A DNA stretch of 64,000 nucleotides from Shewanella corallii (GTDB lineage: Bacteria; Pseudomonadota; Gammaproteobacteria; Enterobacterales; Shewanellaceae): contig NZ_JAKIKT010000003.1 in NCBI RefSeq assembly GCF_023349125.1, forward strand, positions 186,001 to 250,000. Reading direction: 5' to 3'. Both the position numbers and the translations under genes were made by a program. This document shows, in pieces, positions 48,073-57,564 of the stretch (positions are counted from its first letter, which is position 1; every line of letters starts with the position of its first letter). The notes under the pieces are model-generated. The model made no database searches. It was not told the origin of the DNA and worked only from the letters and a program-made list of their open reading frames with translations.

Positions 48073-50019
48073 TTACTTCATTGACTCGAGCTCTTCCCAT
48101 CGCTCGAAGTACTGCTCCAGTAACGCTTCTTTGTCCGCCAACGCCTTCAATCCGGCGTTCACTTCGTCACTGGGGCGGGAATAAAATTCCGGATCATTCA
48201 CAGTTTCCTGCAAACCTTCAATTTCAAGCTCCAGCGCTTCCATTTGAGCTGGCAGAGCATCCAATTCACGCTGCAACTTATAAGAGAGTTTCTTACCGGT
48301 TTTAGCCTGTGCCTGCTTGGCATCACCCTGTGTTTGCTTGCCAGCCTGAGTTTCGACCTCAGATTTCGGCGCAGGTTCCCCAGTTGATTGATCTGCAGCA
48401 GGTTCACGGTAAAAACGCGCCCCCTGCTCAACAGCATCCTGGTAACCACCAACGAACTCATTCCAACGACCATTACCGGCAAACCACCAACTACTGGTCA
48501 CTGTATTGTCGATAAAAGCACGGTCGTGACTGACGATAACCAAGGTGCCCTCATATTCGGCCAACATGGACTCTAGCAATTCAAGGGTCTCAATATCAAG
48601 GTCATTCGTCGGCTCATCGAGAATAATCAAATTCGCAGGACGTAACAGTAACCTTGCGAGCAATAAGCGGTTTTTCTCACCACCTGAAAGTGCTTTGACA
48701 GGAGTACGAGCCCGCGCAGGCGAAAACAGGAAGTCCTGCAGGTAACTCAGGATATGGCGATCACGGCCATTCACCGTGACAGTTTGCTTGCCTTCACCCA
48801 CGTTCTCTTCAACGGTTTTCTCCTGATCCAGCGCCTCACGGTACTGGTCGAAGTACGCCACTTCCAGCTTGGTACCACAACGGACGTTACCGGATTGAGG
48901 CTCCAGTTGAGACAGCAACAGCTTAATCAGCGTCGACTTACCGCAGCCATTGGGGCCGATAATGGCGATGCGGTCACCGCGCATTACTGTGGTGTTGAAG
49001 TTCTTCACCAGGTGCAGATCAGGCAGGTTGTAGTTGAGGTCAGTGACCTCGAATACCAGCTTACCGCTGCGCTCTGACTCAGATACCGCCATAGCCACAT
49101 TGCCCTGGCGGTTGATACGTTCTTTACGCTCAACCCGCAACGCTTTAAGGGCACGCACGCGACCTTCATTTCTGGTACGACGGGCCTTAATCCCCTGACG
49201 GATCCAGGCTTCCTCTTCCGCCAGCTTCTTATCAAAAGCAGCGTTGTGCTCCGCTTCTACGCGCAGCCATTCTGCTTTGCCTTCCAGATAAGTTTGATAG
49301 TTACCCGGCCAGGAGGTGACGACACCTCGGTCGAGGTCGACAATACGGGTTGCCATGCGGCTGATAAAGCCACGGTCGTGACTGATAAAGACAATGGCAC
49401 CTTTATAGGCCAGCAGGTATTGCTCAAGCCATTCGATGGTATCGATATCCAGGTGGTTGGTCGGTTCGTCAAGCAGCAACAGATCGGGTTCGCTCACCAG
49501 CGCGCGCGCCAGTGCCACTTTACGCTGCCAGCCACCGGACAATTCAGACAAAGGTGTATCAGGGTCCAACGCCAGGCGTTTACAGTGACCGTTAATACGG
49601 GTATCCAACTGCCAGCCACCCAGATGATCCAACTCACCCTGCAGACGTTCCATCTGCTTGAGCATTCGCTCCATTTCGTCAGGGTTGGCATTGGCCATGG
49701 AAGCTGACAGCTTATGATACTGCTCCAGCGCCTCACCCACTTTCTGCAGGCCGCCGGCAATATAAGCATAAACAGTGCCCTGCTCCTGCTTAGGAGGATC
49801 CTGTTGCAAACGACTGACTTTCACATCGTTGGCGATATTGAATTCACCATCATCCAGTAAAGTGTCGCCGGACAGTACTTTCAACAGGCTGGATTTACCG
49901 GCACCATTGCGACCTACGATACACACTCGCTCACCGGCCTCAATGGTAAAATCAGCTTCCTGCAGCAAAGGAATGTAGCCATAGGCCAGTGATCCTTTGT
50001 TAATTCGAACCAGACTCAA
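48073..50019 (-). CDS. uup: ABC-F ATPase Uup
   Basis: 648 residues, two ABC cassettes without membrane helices. Walker A GRNGAGKSS and GPNGCGKST; signatures LSGGWQRKV and LSGGEKNRL; a linker between the cassettes and a C-terminal coiled coil that in Uup binds branched DNA and ribosomes. The start is TTG 50019 with GGGAG six bases upstream; no ATG or GTG fits. It begins one base after the glutaredoxin-like gene. Confidence 0.94.
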   Translation of the reverse strand: MSLVRINKGSLAYGYIPLLQEADFTIEAGERVCIVGRNGAGKSSLLKVLSGDTLLDDGEFNIANDVKVSRLQQDPPKQEQGTVYAYIAGGLQKVGEALEQYHKLSASMANANPDEMERMLKQMERLQGELDHLGGWQLDTRINGHCKRLALDPDTPLSELSGGWQRKVALARALVSEPDLLLLDEPTNHLDIDTIEWLEQYLLAYKGAIVFISHDRGFISRMATRIVDLDRGVVTSWPGNYQTYLEGKAEWLRVEAEHNAAFDKKLAEEEAWIRQGIKARRTRNEGRVRALKALRVERKERINRQGNVAMAVSESERSGKLVFEVTDLNYNLPDLHLVKNFNTTVMRGDRIAIIGPNGCGKSTLIKLLLSQLEPQSGNVRCGTKLEVAYFDQYREALDQEKTVEENVGEGKQTVTVNGRDRHILSYLQDFLFSPARARTPVKALSGGEKNRLLLARLLLRPANLIILDEPTNDLDIETLELLESMLAEYEGTLVIVSHDRAFIDNTVTSSWWFAGNGRWNEFVGGYQDAVEQGARFYREPAADQSTGEPAPKSEVETQAGKQTQGDAKQAQAKTGKKLSYKLQRELDALPAQMEALELEIEGLQETVNDPEFYSRPSDEVNAGLKALADKEALLEQYFERWEELESMK

Positions 50020-50020
50020 T

Positions 50021-50260
50021 CTAGACTCCCAAAAATTGTTTCACTGCCGCTTCATCGAAGGGCCAGTTCAGTTCCTGACCACTTTCGGTGGCCAGGACCG
50101 GTATGCGAATGCCATAGCGTTCAGCCAGTTGCTCATCATCACAAATGTCCTGGTGAACAAAGTTCAGCTGCATTGCACTGAGCAACTCTGCTGCCATCTC
50201 ACACAGATGGCAGCCGTCGGTATGGTAGAGGGTAAGCGCTGATACACTTGTCTCAGGCAT
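50021..50260 (-). CDS. Glutaredoxin-like protein (DUF836 type)
   Basis: 79 residues with an N-terminal CHLC redox motif after LTLYHTDG, the IRIPVLA cis-proline loop, and [12 protein letters not shown] at the end. Between rlmKL (8-base overlap) and uup (one base apart), so the three form an operon. Confidence 0.88.
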   Translation of the reverse strand: MPETSVSALTLYHTDGCHLCEMAAELLSAMQLNFVHQDICDDEQLAERYGIRIPVLATESGQELNWPFDEAAVKQFLGV

Positions 50261-52379
50261 GAGTCACCAGCCACACGTTGTGGATCTGAGCGTTACGCTT
50301 AAAGTCTTCCGGCAGCAGTTTGGCATCAATGTTCACCGCCTGCAGACCAACCTTAGCCAGTGCATCCATATCCATTTTGAATTTACGCTTGTTGTTGGAA
50401 AAGATGATCTCACCGCCCGGACGCAGCAGCTTTTTCAAGTCGGCCAATACATTGGCGTGATCACGCTGCACATCCCAGGAATCTTCCATCCGCTTGGAGT
50501 TGGAGAAAGTCGGCGGATCGATAAACACCAGGTCAAATTGCTGCTCACAGTCTTTAACCCACTGCAAACAGTCAGCCTGGATAAACTGATACTGGCGGCC
50601 CATCAGACCGTTCAGTACAAAGTTATCTTTAGCCCAGTTCAGATAGGTGTTGGACATATCCACTGTCGTAACAGACCTGGCACCGCCCTTACCTGCGTGT
50701 ACAGAGGCCGAACCAGTGTATGAGAACAGGTTCAGTACATCGCGCTCTTTGGACTTTTCACCGACCAATTTGCGGGTCAGACGATGGTCAAGGAACAAAC
50801 CGGTATCCAGATAATCGGTGAGGTTCACTTTGAACTGACAACCATACTCGTGAGCAGTCAGCTCCAGCTTTTCCTTATCCAGCTTCTGATATTGGCTGGT
50901 GCCCTTTTGCTTCTCACGGGTTTTGACCACTATTTTTTCCGGGTCAACACCACTGGCTACCGGCAGCGCCAGCAACATATCTGTCATACGACGCTTGGTC
51001 ACATTCTCCGGGATCTTGGCGGGCGCAGCATACTCCTGCATCACCAGATAATCCTGATAACGGTCAATAGCCACGTTATATTCCGGAATGTCAGCATCAT
51101 AAATACGGTAACAATCGATACCTTCGCGCTTGGCCCACTTATCCAGCTGCTTCATGTTCTTTTTCAAGCGGTTGGCAAATGGTTCAGCAACTTTGCTGAT
51201 ATCGACACCCTCTGCCGATGGCATTTCACGACGGGTAGACTTGGCGTGCAAGGTGTACAGGTTAAAACCACACTCCAGCGCACCATTGAACATCTTCATC
51301 TGCTTGTCAGCTTTCAGCTTGATGGCAGACATGAGTTCGATATCGGAGCACAACATCGCGACCTTCCAACCACCAAACTCACGTTTGAATTTATCACCCA
51401 GCTGATAGTACAGCTGCAACAGTTCAGACATGTTACCCAAACGCTCGCCGTAAGGAGGGTTGGTGACCATAAAGCCAGTTTCAGCAACAGGTTCCACAGT
51501 CAGCGCATTGGCCACTTTAAAGTCAATCAGGTGGGCCACACCGGCGTTCTGAGCATTGCGCTTGGCCAGCGCCACCACGCGGGAGTCGATATCAGATGCA
51601 TAGAACTTAAGGTCGCAGGACTGCAAGCCACGGTTAGCACGCACATCGGCTTCGGCCTTAACCTCGCGCCATACATCTTCTTTATGACGGCGCCAGTATT
51701 CAAAGCCAAAGCGGCTGCGTTTCAGGGCTGGAGCAACATCAGCCGCGATCAGTGCAGCTTCAATCACAACAGTACCGCTGCCGCAGAATGGATCCATCAA
51801 GGTTTGAGGCGCTTTGGTCCAGCCGCTGCGCACCAACATGTTACAGGCCAGATTCTCTTTCAGCGGCGCTTCACCAGTACGATCGCGATAGCCGCGCTGA
51901 TGCAAAGCGCCACCAGAGAAGTTAAGTCCAATAGTCACCTGGTTATTGCGGAAGTGAGCGTCGATACGGAAGTCCGCGTCAGTTCGGCTGACGTCAGGAC
52001 GACGGTCGAAATCATCACGGAAACGGTCAACAACCGCATCCTTAATCTTCAGCGCGCCAAATTGGGTGTTATTGATAAAACCGCCGGTGCCATGAAAATC
52101 AATGGCAAAGCTGTTGCGGTAATCAAAGTGGCTTGGCCAGTCAATACAGTAAGCAGCGTCATACAGCTGCTGAGCAGACTCGCAAGGGCCTTTATAGATG
52201 ATGTGTACAATCCGGCTGGCCAAACGAGTCCACAAAGTGATTCGGTAGGCTTGCTCCAAAGTTGCAGAAAAATAGACGCCGGCCACACTCTCTTTGATCT
52301 CAGAGGCGCCAAGCTCGGCCAGTTCGCCCGCCAGGGCATATTCAAAGCCCTTGGGGGCTGCGGCAAAAAATGAAAACAT
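50253..52379 (-). CDS. rlmL: Bifunctional 23S rRNA methyltransferase RlmKL
   Basis: 708 residues, a fusion of two methyltransferases. The N-terminal half has a THUMP domain and the m2G2445 methyltransferase (Rlm[17 protein letters not shown] and [10 protein letters not shown]). The C-terminal half is the m7G2069 methyltransferase (Rlm[19 protein letters not shown] and [13 protein letters not shown]). Fusion is normal in gammaproteobacteria. First gene of rlmKL-grx-uup. Confidence 0.97.
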   Translation of the reverse strand: MFSFFAAAPKGFEYALAGELAELGASEIKESVAGVYFSATLEQAYRITLWTRLASRIVHIIYKGPCESAQQLYDAAYCIDWPSHFDYRNSFAIDFHGTGGFINNTQFGALKIKDAVVDRFRDDFDRRPDVSRTDADFRIDAHFRNNQVTIGLNFSGGALHQRGYRDRTGEAPLKENLACNMLVRSGWTKAPQTLMDPFCGSGTVVIEAALIAADVAPALKRSRFGFEYWRRHKEDVWREVKAEADVRANRGLQSCDLKFYASDIDSRVVALAKRNAQNAGVAHLIDFKVANALTVEPVAETGFMVTNPPYGERLGNMSELLQLYYQLGDKFKREFGGWKVAMLCSDIELMSAIKLKADKQMKMFNGALECGFNLYTLHAKSTRREMPSAEGVDISKVAEPFANRLKKNMKQLDKWAKREGIDCYRIYDADIPEYNVAIDRYQDYLVMQEYAAPAKIPENVTKRRMTDMLLALPVASGVDPEKIVVKTREKQKGTSQYQKLDKEKLELTAHEYGCQFKVNLTDYLDTGLFLDHRLTRKLVGEKSKERDVLNLFSYTGSASVHAGKGGARSVTTVDMSNTYLNWAKDNFVLNGLMGRQYQFIQADCLQWVKDCEQQFDLVFIDPPTFSNSKRMEDSWDVQRDHANVLADLKKLLRPGGEIIFSNNKRKFKMDMDALAKVGLQAVNIDAKLLPEDFKRNAQIHNVWLVTHA

Positions 52380-52591
52380 GTGTGTTGATGCTTTGGCTTG
52401 CTCGTAATTTAGTGGCGCATTATACCTTCGAACCTCATCTATGTATAAACAGTTCTCACATTTAGTAGCTCACACACTTTATGCAACTCACCTAATGAAA
52501 CCTTAAGGGAGCCAAACGCCAACACCCTGAATACAAAGCGGCAAACATCGATGATTATTCAGGCAAACAGACGCATATTCCCGAAATCGGC

Positions 52592-52620
52592 TTGCAATGA
52601 AAAAGCTCGGTCGTTATAGT
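52592..52620 (+). promoter_or_regulatory. Promoter of the tRNA-fMet array
   Basis: TTGCAA, a 17-base spacer and TATAGT, followed by a GC-rich discriminator (TCGCCCCGC). The first tRNA starts 46 bases after the -10 box. The form is typical of a stringently controlled tRNA promoter. Confidence 0.78.
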
Positions 52621-52666
52621 TCGCCCCGCTTTCGACGCAGTAGCTGAGCAAAGCAGAAATATCGGA

Positions 52667-52743
<77 letters not shown>

Positions 52744-52763
52744 ACTTTAGTTGATGAGAAATA

Positions 52764-52825
52764 GGTCTTCGGGCTCAACTCTTATTAACCGCAGGCGAAG
52801 GTCTCATACCCTACTCCCGCAACCA
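52764..52825 (+). pseudogene. tRNA-fMet remnant
   Basis: Retains TCGGGCTCAA, GCGAAGGTC and CTCCCGCAACCA in order but lacks the 5' acceptor strand and D arm and has an insertion in the anticodon region. It cannot fold as a tRNA. Confidence 0.7.
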
Positions 52826-52866
52826 CTTCCTTATTAAGAAGTAAAACTGATAACTACAATTCGGAC

Positions 52867-52962
52867 GCGCGATAGAACAGCATGGTAGCTCGTCGGGCTC
52901 AACTCTTTTCATAAAGAATCGAAGGTCGTCAGCTTCACATCAAATCTGGCTCTCGCAACCAA
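52867..52962 (+). pseudogene. tRNA-fMet pseudogene with insertions
   Basis: Full-length but 96 nt instead of 77. Base changes in the acceptor stem, a long insertion in the anticodon loop (ACTCTTTTCATAAAGAAT) and an insertion in the T arm. Both ends, including CCA, are kept. Processing to a working tRNA is unlikely. Confidence 0.8.
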
Positions 52963-53009
52963 CTTTCTGGCTGACAGAAAGATTCAAAATAAACAGCGAA
53001 CAATTCGGA

Positions 53010-53086
<77 letters not shown>

Positions 53087-53126
53087 CTTCCTTATTAAGA
53101 AGCAAAACTGATAACTACAATTCGGA

Positions 53127-53203
<77 letters not shown>

Positions 53204-53225
53204 ACTCTTTTTAAGAGAGAGAACA

Positions 53226-53249
53226 AGCCTGCAGATGCAGGTTTTTTTG
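53226..53249 (+). terminator. Intrinsic terminator of the tRNA-fMet array
   Basis: CCTGCA / TGCAGG followed by seven T. A decayed copy of the same hairpin (GCCTGCAAATGCAG then seven T) lies 160 bases further on. Confidence 0.85.
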
Positions 53250-53293
53250 TATCTGAAGATCCAGTGATAATCGAGCTTTACTTTAGCAGACGC

Positions 53294-53363
53294 TGCCAGC
53301 TCATAATCATAACCCTCAAGCCATCGACAAGTGTTGCCCAGTTAAATCCGGCTCCAGCAACCA
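53294..53363 (+). pseudogene. tRNA-fMet remnant
   Basis: Recognisable pieces: CCAGCTCATAATCATAACCC, CAAGCCATCGA, then TTAAATCCGGCTCCAGCAACCA-type 3' half. The 5' acceptor strand is missing. The 3' end and following sequence repeat those of copy 3. Confidence 0.65.
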
Positions 53364-53413
53364 ACTCTTTTTAAGAGAGAAAACAAGCCTGCAAATGCAG
53401 TTTTTTTGTATCT
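53358..53413 (+). repeat. Direct repeat of the tRNA-fMet 3' end and terminator
   Basis: About 56 bases from GCAACCAACTC to TTTTTTTGTATCT repeat 53198-53254 with a few changes, including one that weakens the terminator stem. It marks a past duplication of the last tRNA unit. Confidence 0.8.
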
Positions 53414-53438
53414 TAAATTCCCTGCTCTTCCGTTAAAC

Positions 53439-53491
53439 ACATCATAACCCTCAGGCCGTCGGCTTCATATCAAGTCCCACTATCGTAACCA
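53439..53491 (+). pseudogene. tRNA-fMet remnant
   Basis: CATCATAACCC, CAGGCCGTCGG and CGTAACCA keep the order of the tRNA 3' half, with decay between them. The most degraded clear copy in the array. Confidence 0.5.
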
Positions 53492-53815
53492 ACTTCTTAT
53501 CTGAGGAATTTAAGTCTGCTTTGGAGGATTTTTTGTGACTTAAACTGCCGACGCCACTATAGATATAAATAGAGCATAGTTATCTTTACAAAATTCGGGG
53601 TATGCCCCGCACAGTTCTTACTGCAAGAGAGCTTTACGGTTCTGCAAATACCTCCTAATCGAGGCAAAACCTATGACTCTATTTTCCCGAGAAATACCAT
53701 CAGTTGTTGAAAGTGCTGCAGCTCAAGACTCCCGCATTGTTGATCTTACCCCCTACTCCCACAACTTTTACAGAATGAGCACTCAACTAGCTAAACAGCC
53801 GTAAAGGGGCACAAA
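53492..53815. other. Gene-free stretch after the tRNA-fMet remnants
   Basis: 324 bases with no ORF of note. A short palindrome (CGGGG-TATG-CCCCG, 53596-53609) is present. Faint tRNA-fMet-like words near 53715-53770 (GCTGCAGCTCAAGACTCCCG, CTACTCCCACAAC) may be an even older remnant but are not called. Confidence 0.4.
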
Positions 53816-53842
53816 AAAAGGCTCCATAGGAGCCTCAAAAGG
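53816..53842 (-). terminator. Intrinsic terminator of the pilin gene
   Basis: GGCTCC / GGAGCC with a three-base loop, followed on the minus strand by seven T, 15 bases after the pilin stop. Confidence 0.88.
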
Positions 53843-53856
53843 AAATAAAGTTTTTA

Positions 53857-54345
53857 TTAGCAACCAGTGGTAATAACTTCAACTTCCGGTAAGTCATTAG
53901 CAGTAGCTTGTGTATATTTCACTAAGCAGGTCGCAGGTGAATCGACTTGAGAAATGTTAATTGAAGGCGTCGGAGTAACGTCACCACCATTTTTTGAAGT
54001 TGGAACTGACACCTTCCAATCTTTAGTGTCCAAGTCAAGAGCACTAGTTATGCCTTCAACTGTCGCAGGAATGTAACCAAATGCAGTTACGTAAGGCTTA
54101 ATAGTCTCAGTAGTAACACCATCGAGATTGATGTTACCGGTAGCATCGAGTTGATCTGCAACCTGTGCCTTGGCATGAACCATGGCGTTAGCACCTTTAA
54201 TAGAACCAGCTACACCTTGCAAAGCAGCTTCGCGAGCATCTGAGGAAAGATTAATAAACTTAGGGGCAGCAACTACAGCCAGAATGCCCAGGATAATAAT
54301 TACAACTACGAGCTCAATCAGGGTAAAACCATTTTGCTTTTTCAA
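53857..54345 (-). CDS. Type IV (MSHA-type) prepilin
   Basis: 162 residues. The leader is only six residues (MKKQNG) before the prepilin peptidase cut, then FTLIELVVVIIILGILAVVAAPKF, with Glu at +5 and the N-terminal assembly helix. Two C-terminal cysteines (ATCLVKY and TTGC) can form the disulphide loop. It resembles MshA. The start is TTG 54345, with GAGG seven bases upstream; no ATG or GTG fits. It stands alone, without other pilus genes. Confidence 0.88.
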   Translation of the reverse strand: MKKQNGFTLIELVVVIIILGILAVVAAPKFINLSSDAREAALQGVAGSIKGANAMVHAKAQVADQLDATGNINLDGVTTETIKPYVTAFGYIPATVEGITSALDLDTKDWKVSVPTSKNGGDVTPTPSINISQVDSPATCLVKYTQATANDLPEVEVITTGC

Positions 54346-54386
54346 AACAACACCTCTAACAACTGGGTAAATAAATAAGCACAGTG

Positions 54387-54392
54387 ATTATA
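54387..54392 (-). promoter_or_regulatory. -10 box upstream of the pilin gene
   Basis: TATAAT on the minus strand, about 42 bases before the pilin start. No clear -35 hexamer is seen at the usual distance. Confidence 0.5.
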
Positions 54393-54399
54393 CTTAAGG

Positions 54400-55740
54400 A
54401 TTGAGATATCACGCCTAATTGGAATGCGAATTGTGATGCAGCTCTCTATTTTATTTGTCACACGCCAAATAATTGACTAACAGATTGATGTTCACGCCGA
54501 TTGAACAAGGTTGTAAAGCATTCAATTATTCAGCTTAATCAAATATAGGCGAACAATAAACGTGCAGCACAAAGAATAACCAAAGCACATTTGCCTTCAA
54601 CTTATAAACACTCCCTAAATTAATTACTGTCTAATAACTAAAAATGAATGCATTCTCTCTTATCCAATACTGAACAATAGCTGCTCACTTACTTTTTGGT
54701 GGGAGTAGTGCCAGCTCTATAAACGAATATAATCTGACTTTAATAAACAATAAAAACATGTACATACACCTAGTGAAGGACTGACAGGCCCCTACCCACT
54801 TCACAGACCACACCCAAACGCCCCACTCCTTTGTTCTGGGAACACTAATGTCTCTGGTTGAAACTTAGAACGACAAAGCGGTGCCAACAGCATTCTCAAT
54901 CCCCCCCGCCCTACTTTTATAAGCGAATATAAGTCACTTACTTTGATTGAGCTCCCTATCATCCGCACTCGCTTTTCTGTGTCCTGGGCTCTACCTACAT
55001 ACGACGTTTGCATAGGTGACCATATGGTGGTCATGGCTCGAAGCTTGACAGCAGAAAACAGCGAATAAATTTCACTAAGTTTGTGAAGTATAGATTGCAG
55101 GATAAATAAACTGTTTAGTGCAGAAGTAAGATTGAGATATGGCTGCTTAGGAATATCCGTTTCACCACGTGTGAGATATCTCCTACAGCACGTCTATCAT
55201 TTGTCTCTCTTCTTGCGGAAATATTAAGCCAGACAACATGTAACGGCTAATTTTTAGTCGCACTTCGTCGTGATATAGATCACAAAAAGCGTGGAAATCT
55301 GTTTGTGTGAGCTGTGCAGAGCAAATTTATTATCAAACAGAGTTTAGAAACAATACTGCAACACGAAATAGGTTGTTAATAAAGAAAAGCGCACGCTGAC
55401 GGTGCATATAAGGTAAGTGATTACAAAGTATATAGATTACCGACTTTGAATATACATTTCTTATTCAACAATCTAATTCACCAAAAACACATAAATAAAT
55501 AACAGTGAGCAACATTAATAACGGTTGCAAACAACTGAAACTGGCACTGATGCAATCGATACAGACTGAAACAGTCAAGATATTGTCATCTGTCAATCAG
55601 AACTAAATAATTCGCCACCTTAAACTTTATTTTAAGTTCAAAAGCTTAAGGCTAAACAAACATCACTGTTGATTGAAGTGATAACCAGATAAGGGTTATC
55701 CGCAGCTAATCGTTAGTGATTTAACAATTGAAAGTATCGA
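54400..55740. other. 1.3-kb AT-rich gene-free region
   Basis: No convincing ORF on either strand; the longest candidate (54801-55034, minus) lacks an SD and resembles nothing I know. Two related motifs, TATAAACGAATATAATCTGACT (54718-54739, AT-rich) and TATAAGCGAATATAAGTCACT, occur about 200 bases apart. The region may hold the long regulatory zone of the capsule operon. The lower GC suggests foreign or relaxed DNA. Confidence 0.45.
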
Positions 55741-55761
55741 CGGTTTTTTAACCGCACAGCG

Positions 55762-55797
55762 AGTGGGAAGCTGACAAACCCGTGCGGTAGCCATGTC
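55762..55797 (+). promoter_or_regulatory. JUMPstart / ops-like element
   Basis: AGCTGACAAACCCG followed by TGCGGTAGCCATG aligns with the end of the JUMPstart consensus (AGCTGTTAAGCCAGG then GGCGGTAGCGTG) with one small gap. The eight-base core GCGGTAGC (55784-55791) is exact. In enterobacteria the ops core recruits RfaH to prevent termination in long capsule and LPS operons. It lies about 280 bases before the first capsule export gene. Confidence 0.7.
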
Positions 55798-56045
55798 TGA
55801 AGAAAGCAAGAACGAGCTAGAGGCTATTCGAGGGCGCTACGCTACGAGGTCGGAACAAGCTCCCTTCTAGAGCACTCCGTTTCGAGAAAAAGCAAAAACG
55901 AGACCGCTTCGCTACGAGAAAAAGCAGTTAGCAAATCAGACTTTGCCCTCTGAGCAAATCTTCGATTTGTGTCCTCCCTTTCTCGAAGGCAAAGCCGCTC
56001 TGGAACCTCGCAATGACCGCAGCGAACGCCCTGCTCCTTTATAAC
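55797..56045. repeat. Hairpin-mosaic spacer, cassette A
   Basis: Between the JUMPstart-like element and kpsM. Contains linker words TTTCGAGAAAAAGC and CTACGAGAAAAAGC, a CAAATC-TTC-GATTTG hairpin (55955-55969) and, in the right arm, CTTTCTCGAAGGC. It ends CGAACGCCCT, as does cassette D before rfbD. More degraded than the other cassettes. Confidence 0.75.
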
Positions 56046-56071
56046 GACTCCAAAAATCAAAACTGAACTCA

Positions 56072-56890
56072 ATGACCACTCAGTCAAACAACACAAATGC
56101 TGCCAAGCGTCCTCCTAAACGCAGCCATTGGCAAATCATGTGCGATGTCATCTTCGCCCTGATTATCCGTGAGCTAAAAACACGATTTGGAGCCAATCGT
56201 CTGGGTTACTTCTGGGCACTGGCAGAACCCATGGCACAAGCGGCGGTCATGGCATTAATCTTCTCATTACTGGGTAGAAGCAGCTTATCAGGCGTACCAG
56301 TAGCCTTGTTTATGTTGGTCGCCATTTTGCCATTTAAACTGTTCAGCAAGTTGCTACCTCAGCTATCGGCTGCCATTGAGTCTAACAAAGGGCTTTTGGG
56401 CTATCGGCAAGTTACTGCTTCTGACCCTATCATCAGCCGCTTGATTATTGAGGTCATAACATTCCTCATCGTCTATTTGCTGTTGATGAGCACCATGGCA
56501 TGGCTGGGTTACAACGTAATCCCCGACGATCTACTTGAGCTCCTGGGCGTGAGCGCCCTAACAATCATCATGGCTACTGGCTTAGGCTTAATGCTCTGTG
56601 CCGCCACAACCTGGTGGAAAGACACTGGCAAAATAGTATCAATGGTCATGCAACCCATGTTCTTCATTTCAGGAATAATGTTTTGCGCCACCATGATCCC
56701 ACAGCAGTATTGGTACTTGTTAAGTTGGAATCCCCTATTCCATGTCACCGAATTGAGCCGTGATGCCTATTTCAGTGCCTACCAAACACCGGTAGGAAGC
56801 TTTGAGTATTTGGGTATCTGGGCCATAGCCAGCTTCACATTCGGACTGATGACTTTCCAGGTCAATCGCCAACGGTTTATCACGACATGA
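56072..56890 (+). CDS. kpsM: Capsule polysaccharide ABC exporter, permease
   Basis: 272 residues, six predicted helices, ABC-2 type permease (KpsM/CtrC-like), with the cytoplasmic N-terminal IIRELKTRFGANRLGYFWAL typical of polysaccharide exporters. Its stop overlaps the ATPase start. With kpsT it moves lipid-linked capsule polymer across the inner membrane. The weak SD is noted. Confidence 0.9.
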   Translation: MTTQSNNTNAAKRPPKRSHWQIMCDVIFALIIRELKTRFGANRLGYFWALAEPMAQAAVMALIFSLLGRSSLSGVPVALFMLVAILPFKLFSKLLPQLSAAIESNKGLLGYRQVTASDPIISRLIIEVITFLIVYLLLMSTMAWLGYNVIPDDLLELLGVSALTIIMATGLGLMLCAATTWWKDTGKIVSMVMQPMFFISGIMFCATMIPQQYWYLLSWNPLFHVTELSRDAYFSAYQTPVGSFEYLGIWAIASFTFGLMTFQVNRQRFITT

Positions 56891-57564
56891 TCCACTTTGA
56901 AAACGTCAGCAAATTCTACCCTACCAAGCAGGGTAGGCATTACGTGTTCCGCAATATCGACCTTGACCTGCCAACCGACAGGAATATCGCAATATTGGGT
57001 CCAAACGGAGTCGGCAAGTCGACTCTAATCCGCATGATAGGCGGGACAGATATGCCAAATGAAGGGCGTATTCGCTCTCTCAAAAACATTTCCTGGCCAC
57101 TGGGGTTACAAGGAGGCCTCCAAGGCTCAATGACCGCAAGAGAAAACGTCAAGTTCATCGCACGTATTCATGGTTATAAAAATACTCGCCCCATAGAGAA
57201 AAGAGTTCAGGAGTTCGCCGAAGTCGGCAAGTACTTCGATGAGCCTGTAAAAAGCTACTCAAGCGGCATGCGCTCGCGGGTCACCTTCGGCCTGACTATG
57301 GCGTTCGACTTTGACTTTGACGTACTACTTATCGATGAGTTGGGGGCTGTAGGCGATGCTAATTTCCGTAAAAAGAGTGAAGAGTTACTGCTGAGTAAGT
57401 ATGAAACCACCAAGCTCATTATGGTGAATCACAATATCCGTGAACTAAAAAAGTTCTGCCAAACCGGATTAGTCATAAAAGACCAGCAACTGCACTTTTT
57501 TGATGATATCAACGACGCCGTTGAACTCTACCAAGCAACTTACGTAAAAAATAATGTCAAATAA
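56887..57564 (+). CDS. kpsT: Capsule polysaccharide ABC exporter, ATPase
   Basis: 225 residues: Walker A GPNGVGKST, signature YSSGMRSR (the degenerate form usual in KpsT) and Walker B VLLIDE. There is no C-terminal carbohydrate-binding domain, as expected for capsule (KpsT) rather than O-antigen (Wzt) exporters. Overlaps kpsM by four bases and kpsE by 11 bases. Confidence 0.93.
   Translation: MIHFENVSKFYPTKQGRHYVFRNIDLDLPTDRNIAILGPNGVGKSTLIRMIGGTDMPNEGRIRSLKNISWPLGLQGGLQGSMTARENVKFIARIHGYKNTRPIEKRVQEFAEVGKYFDEPVKSYSSGMRSRVTFGLTMAFDFDFDVLLIDELGAVGDANFRKKSEELLLSKYETTKLIMVNHNIRELKKFCQTGLVIKDQQLHFFDDINDAVELYQATYVKNNVK

Noticed and set aside
54801..55034. 77-residue minus-strand ORF in the AT-rich gap
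   Set aside because: No SD and no known motif; the surrounding DNA looks non-coding on both strands.
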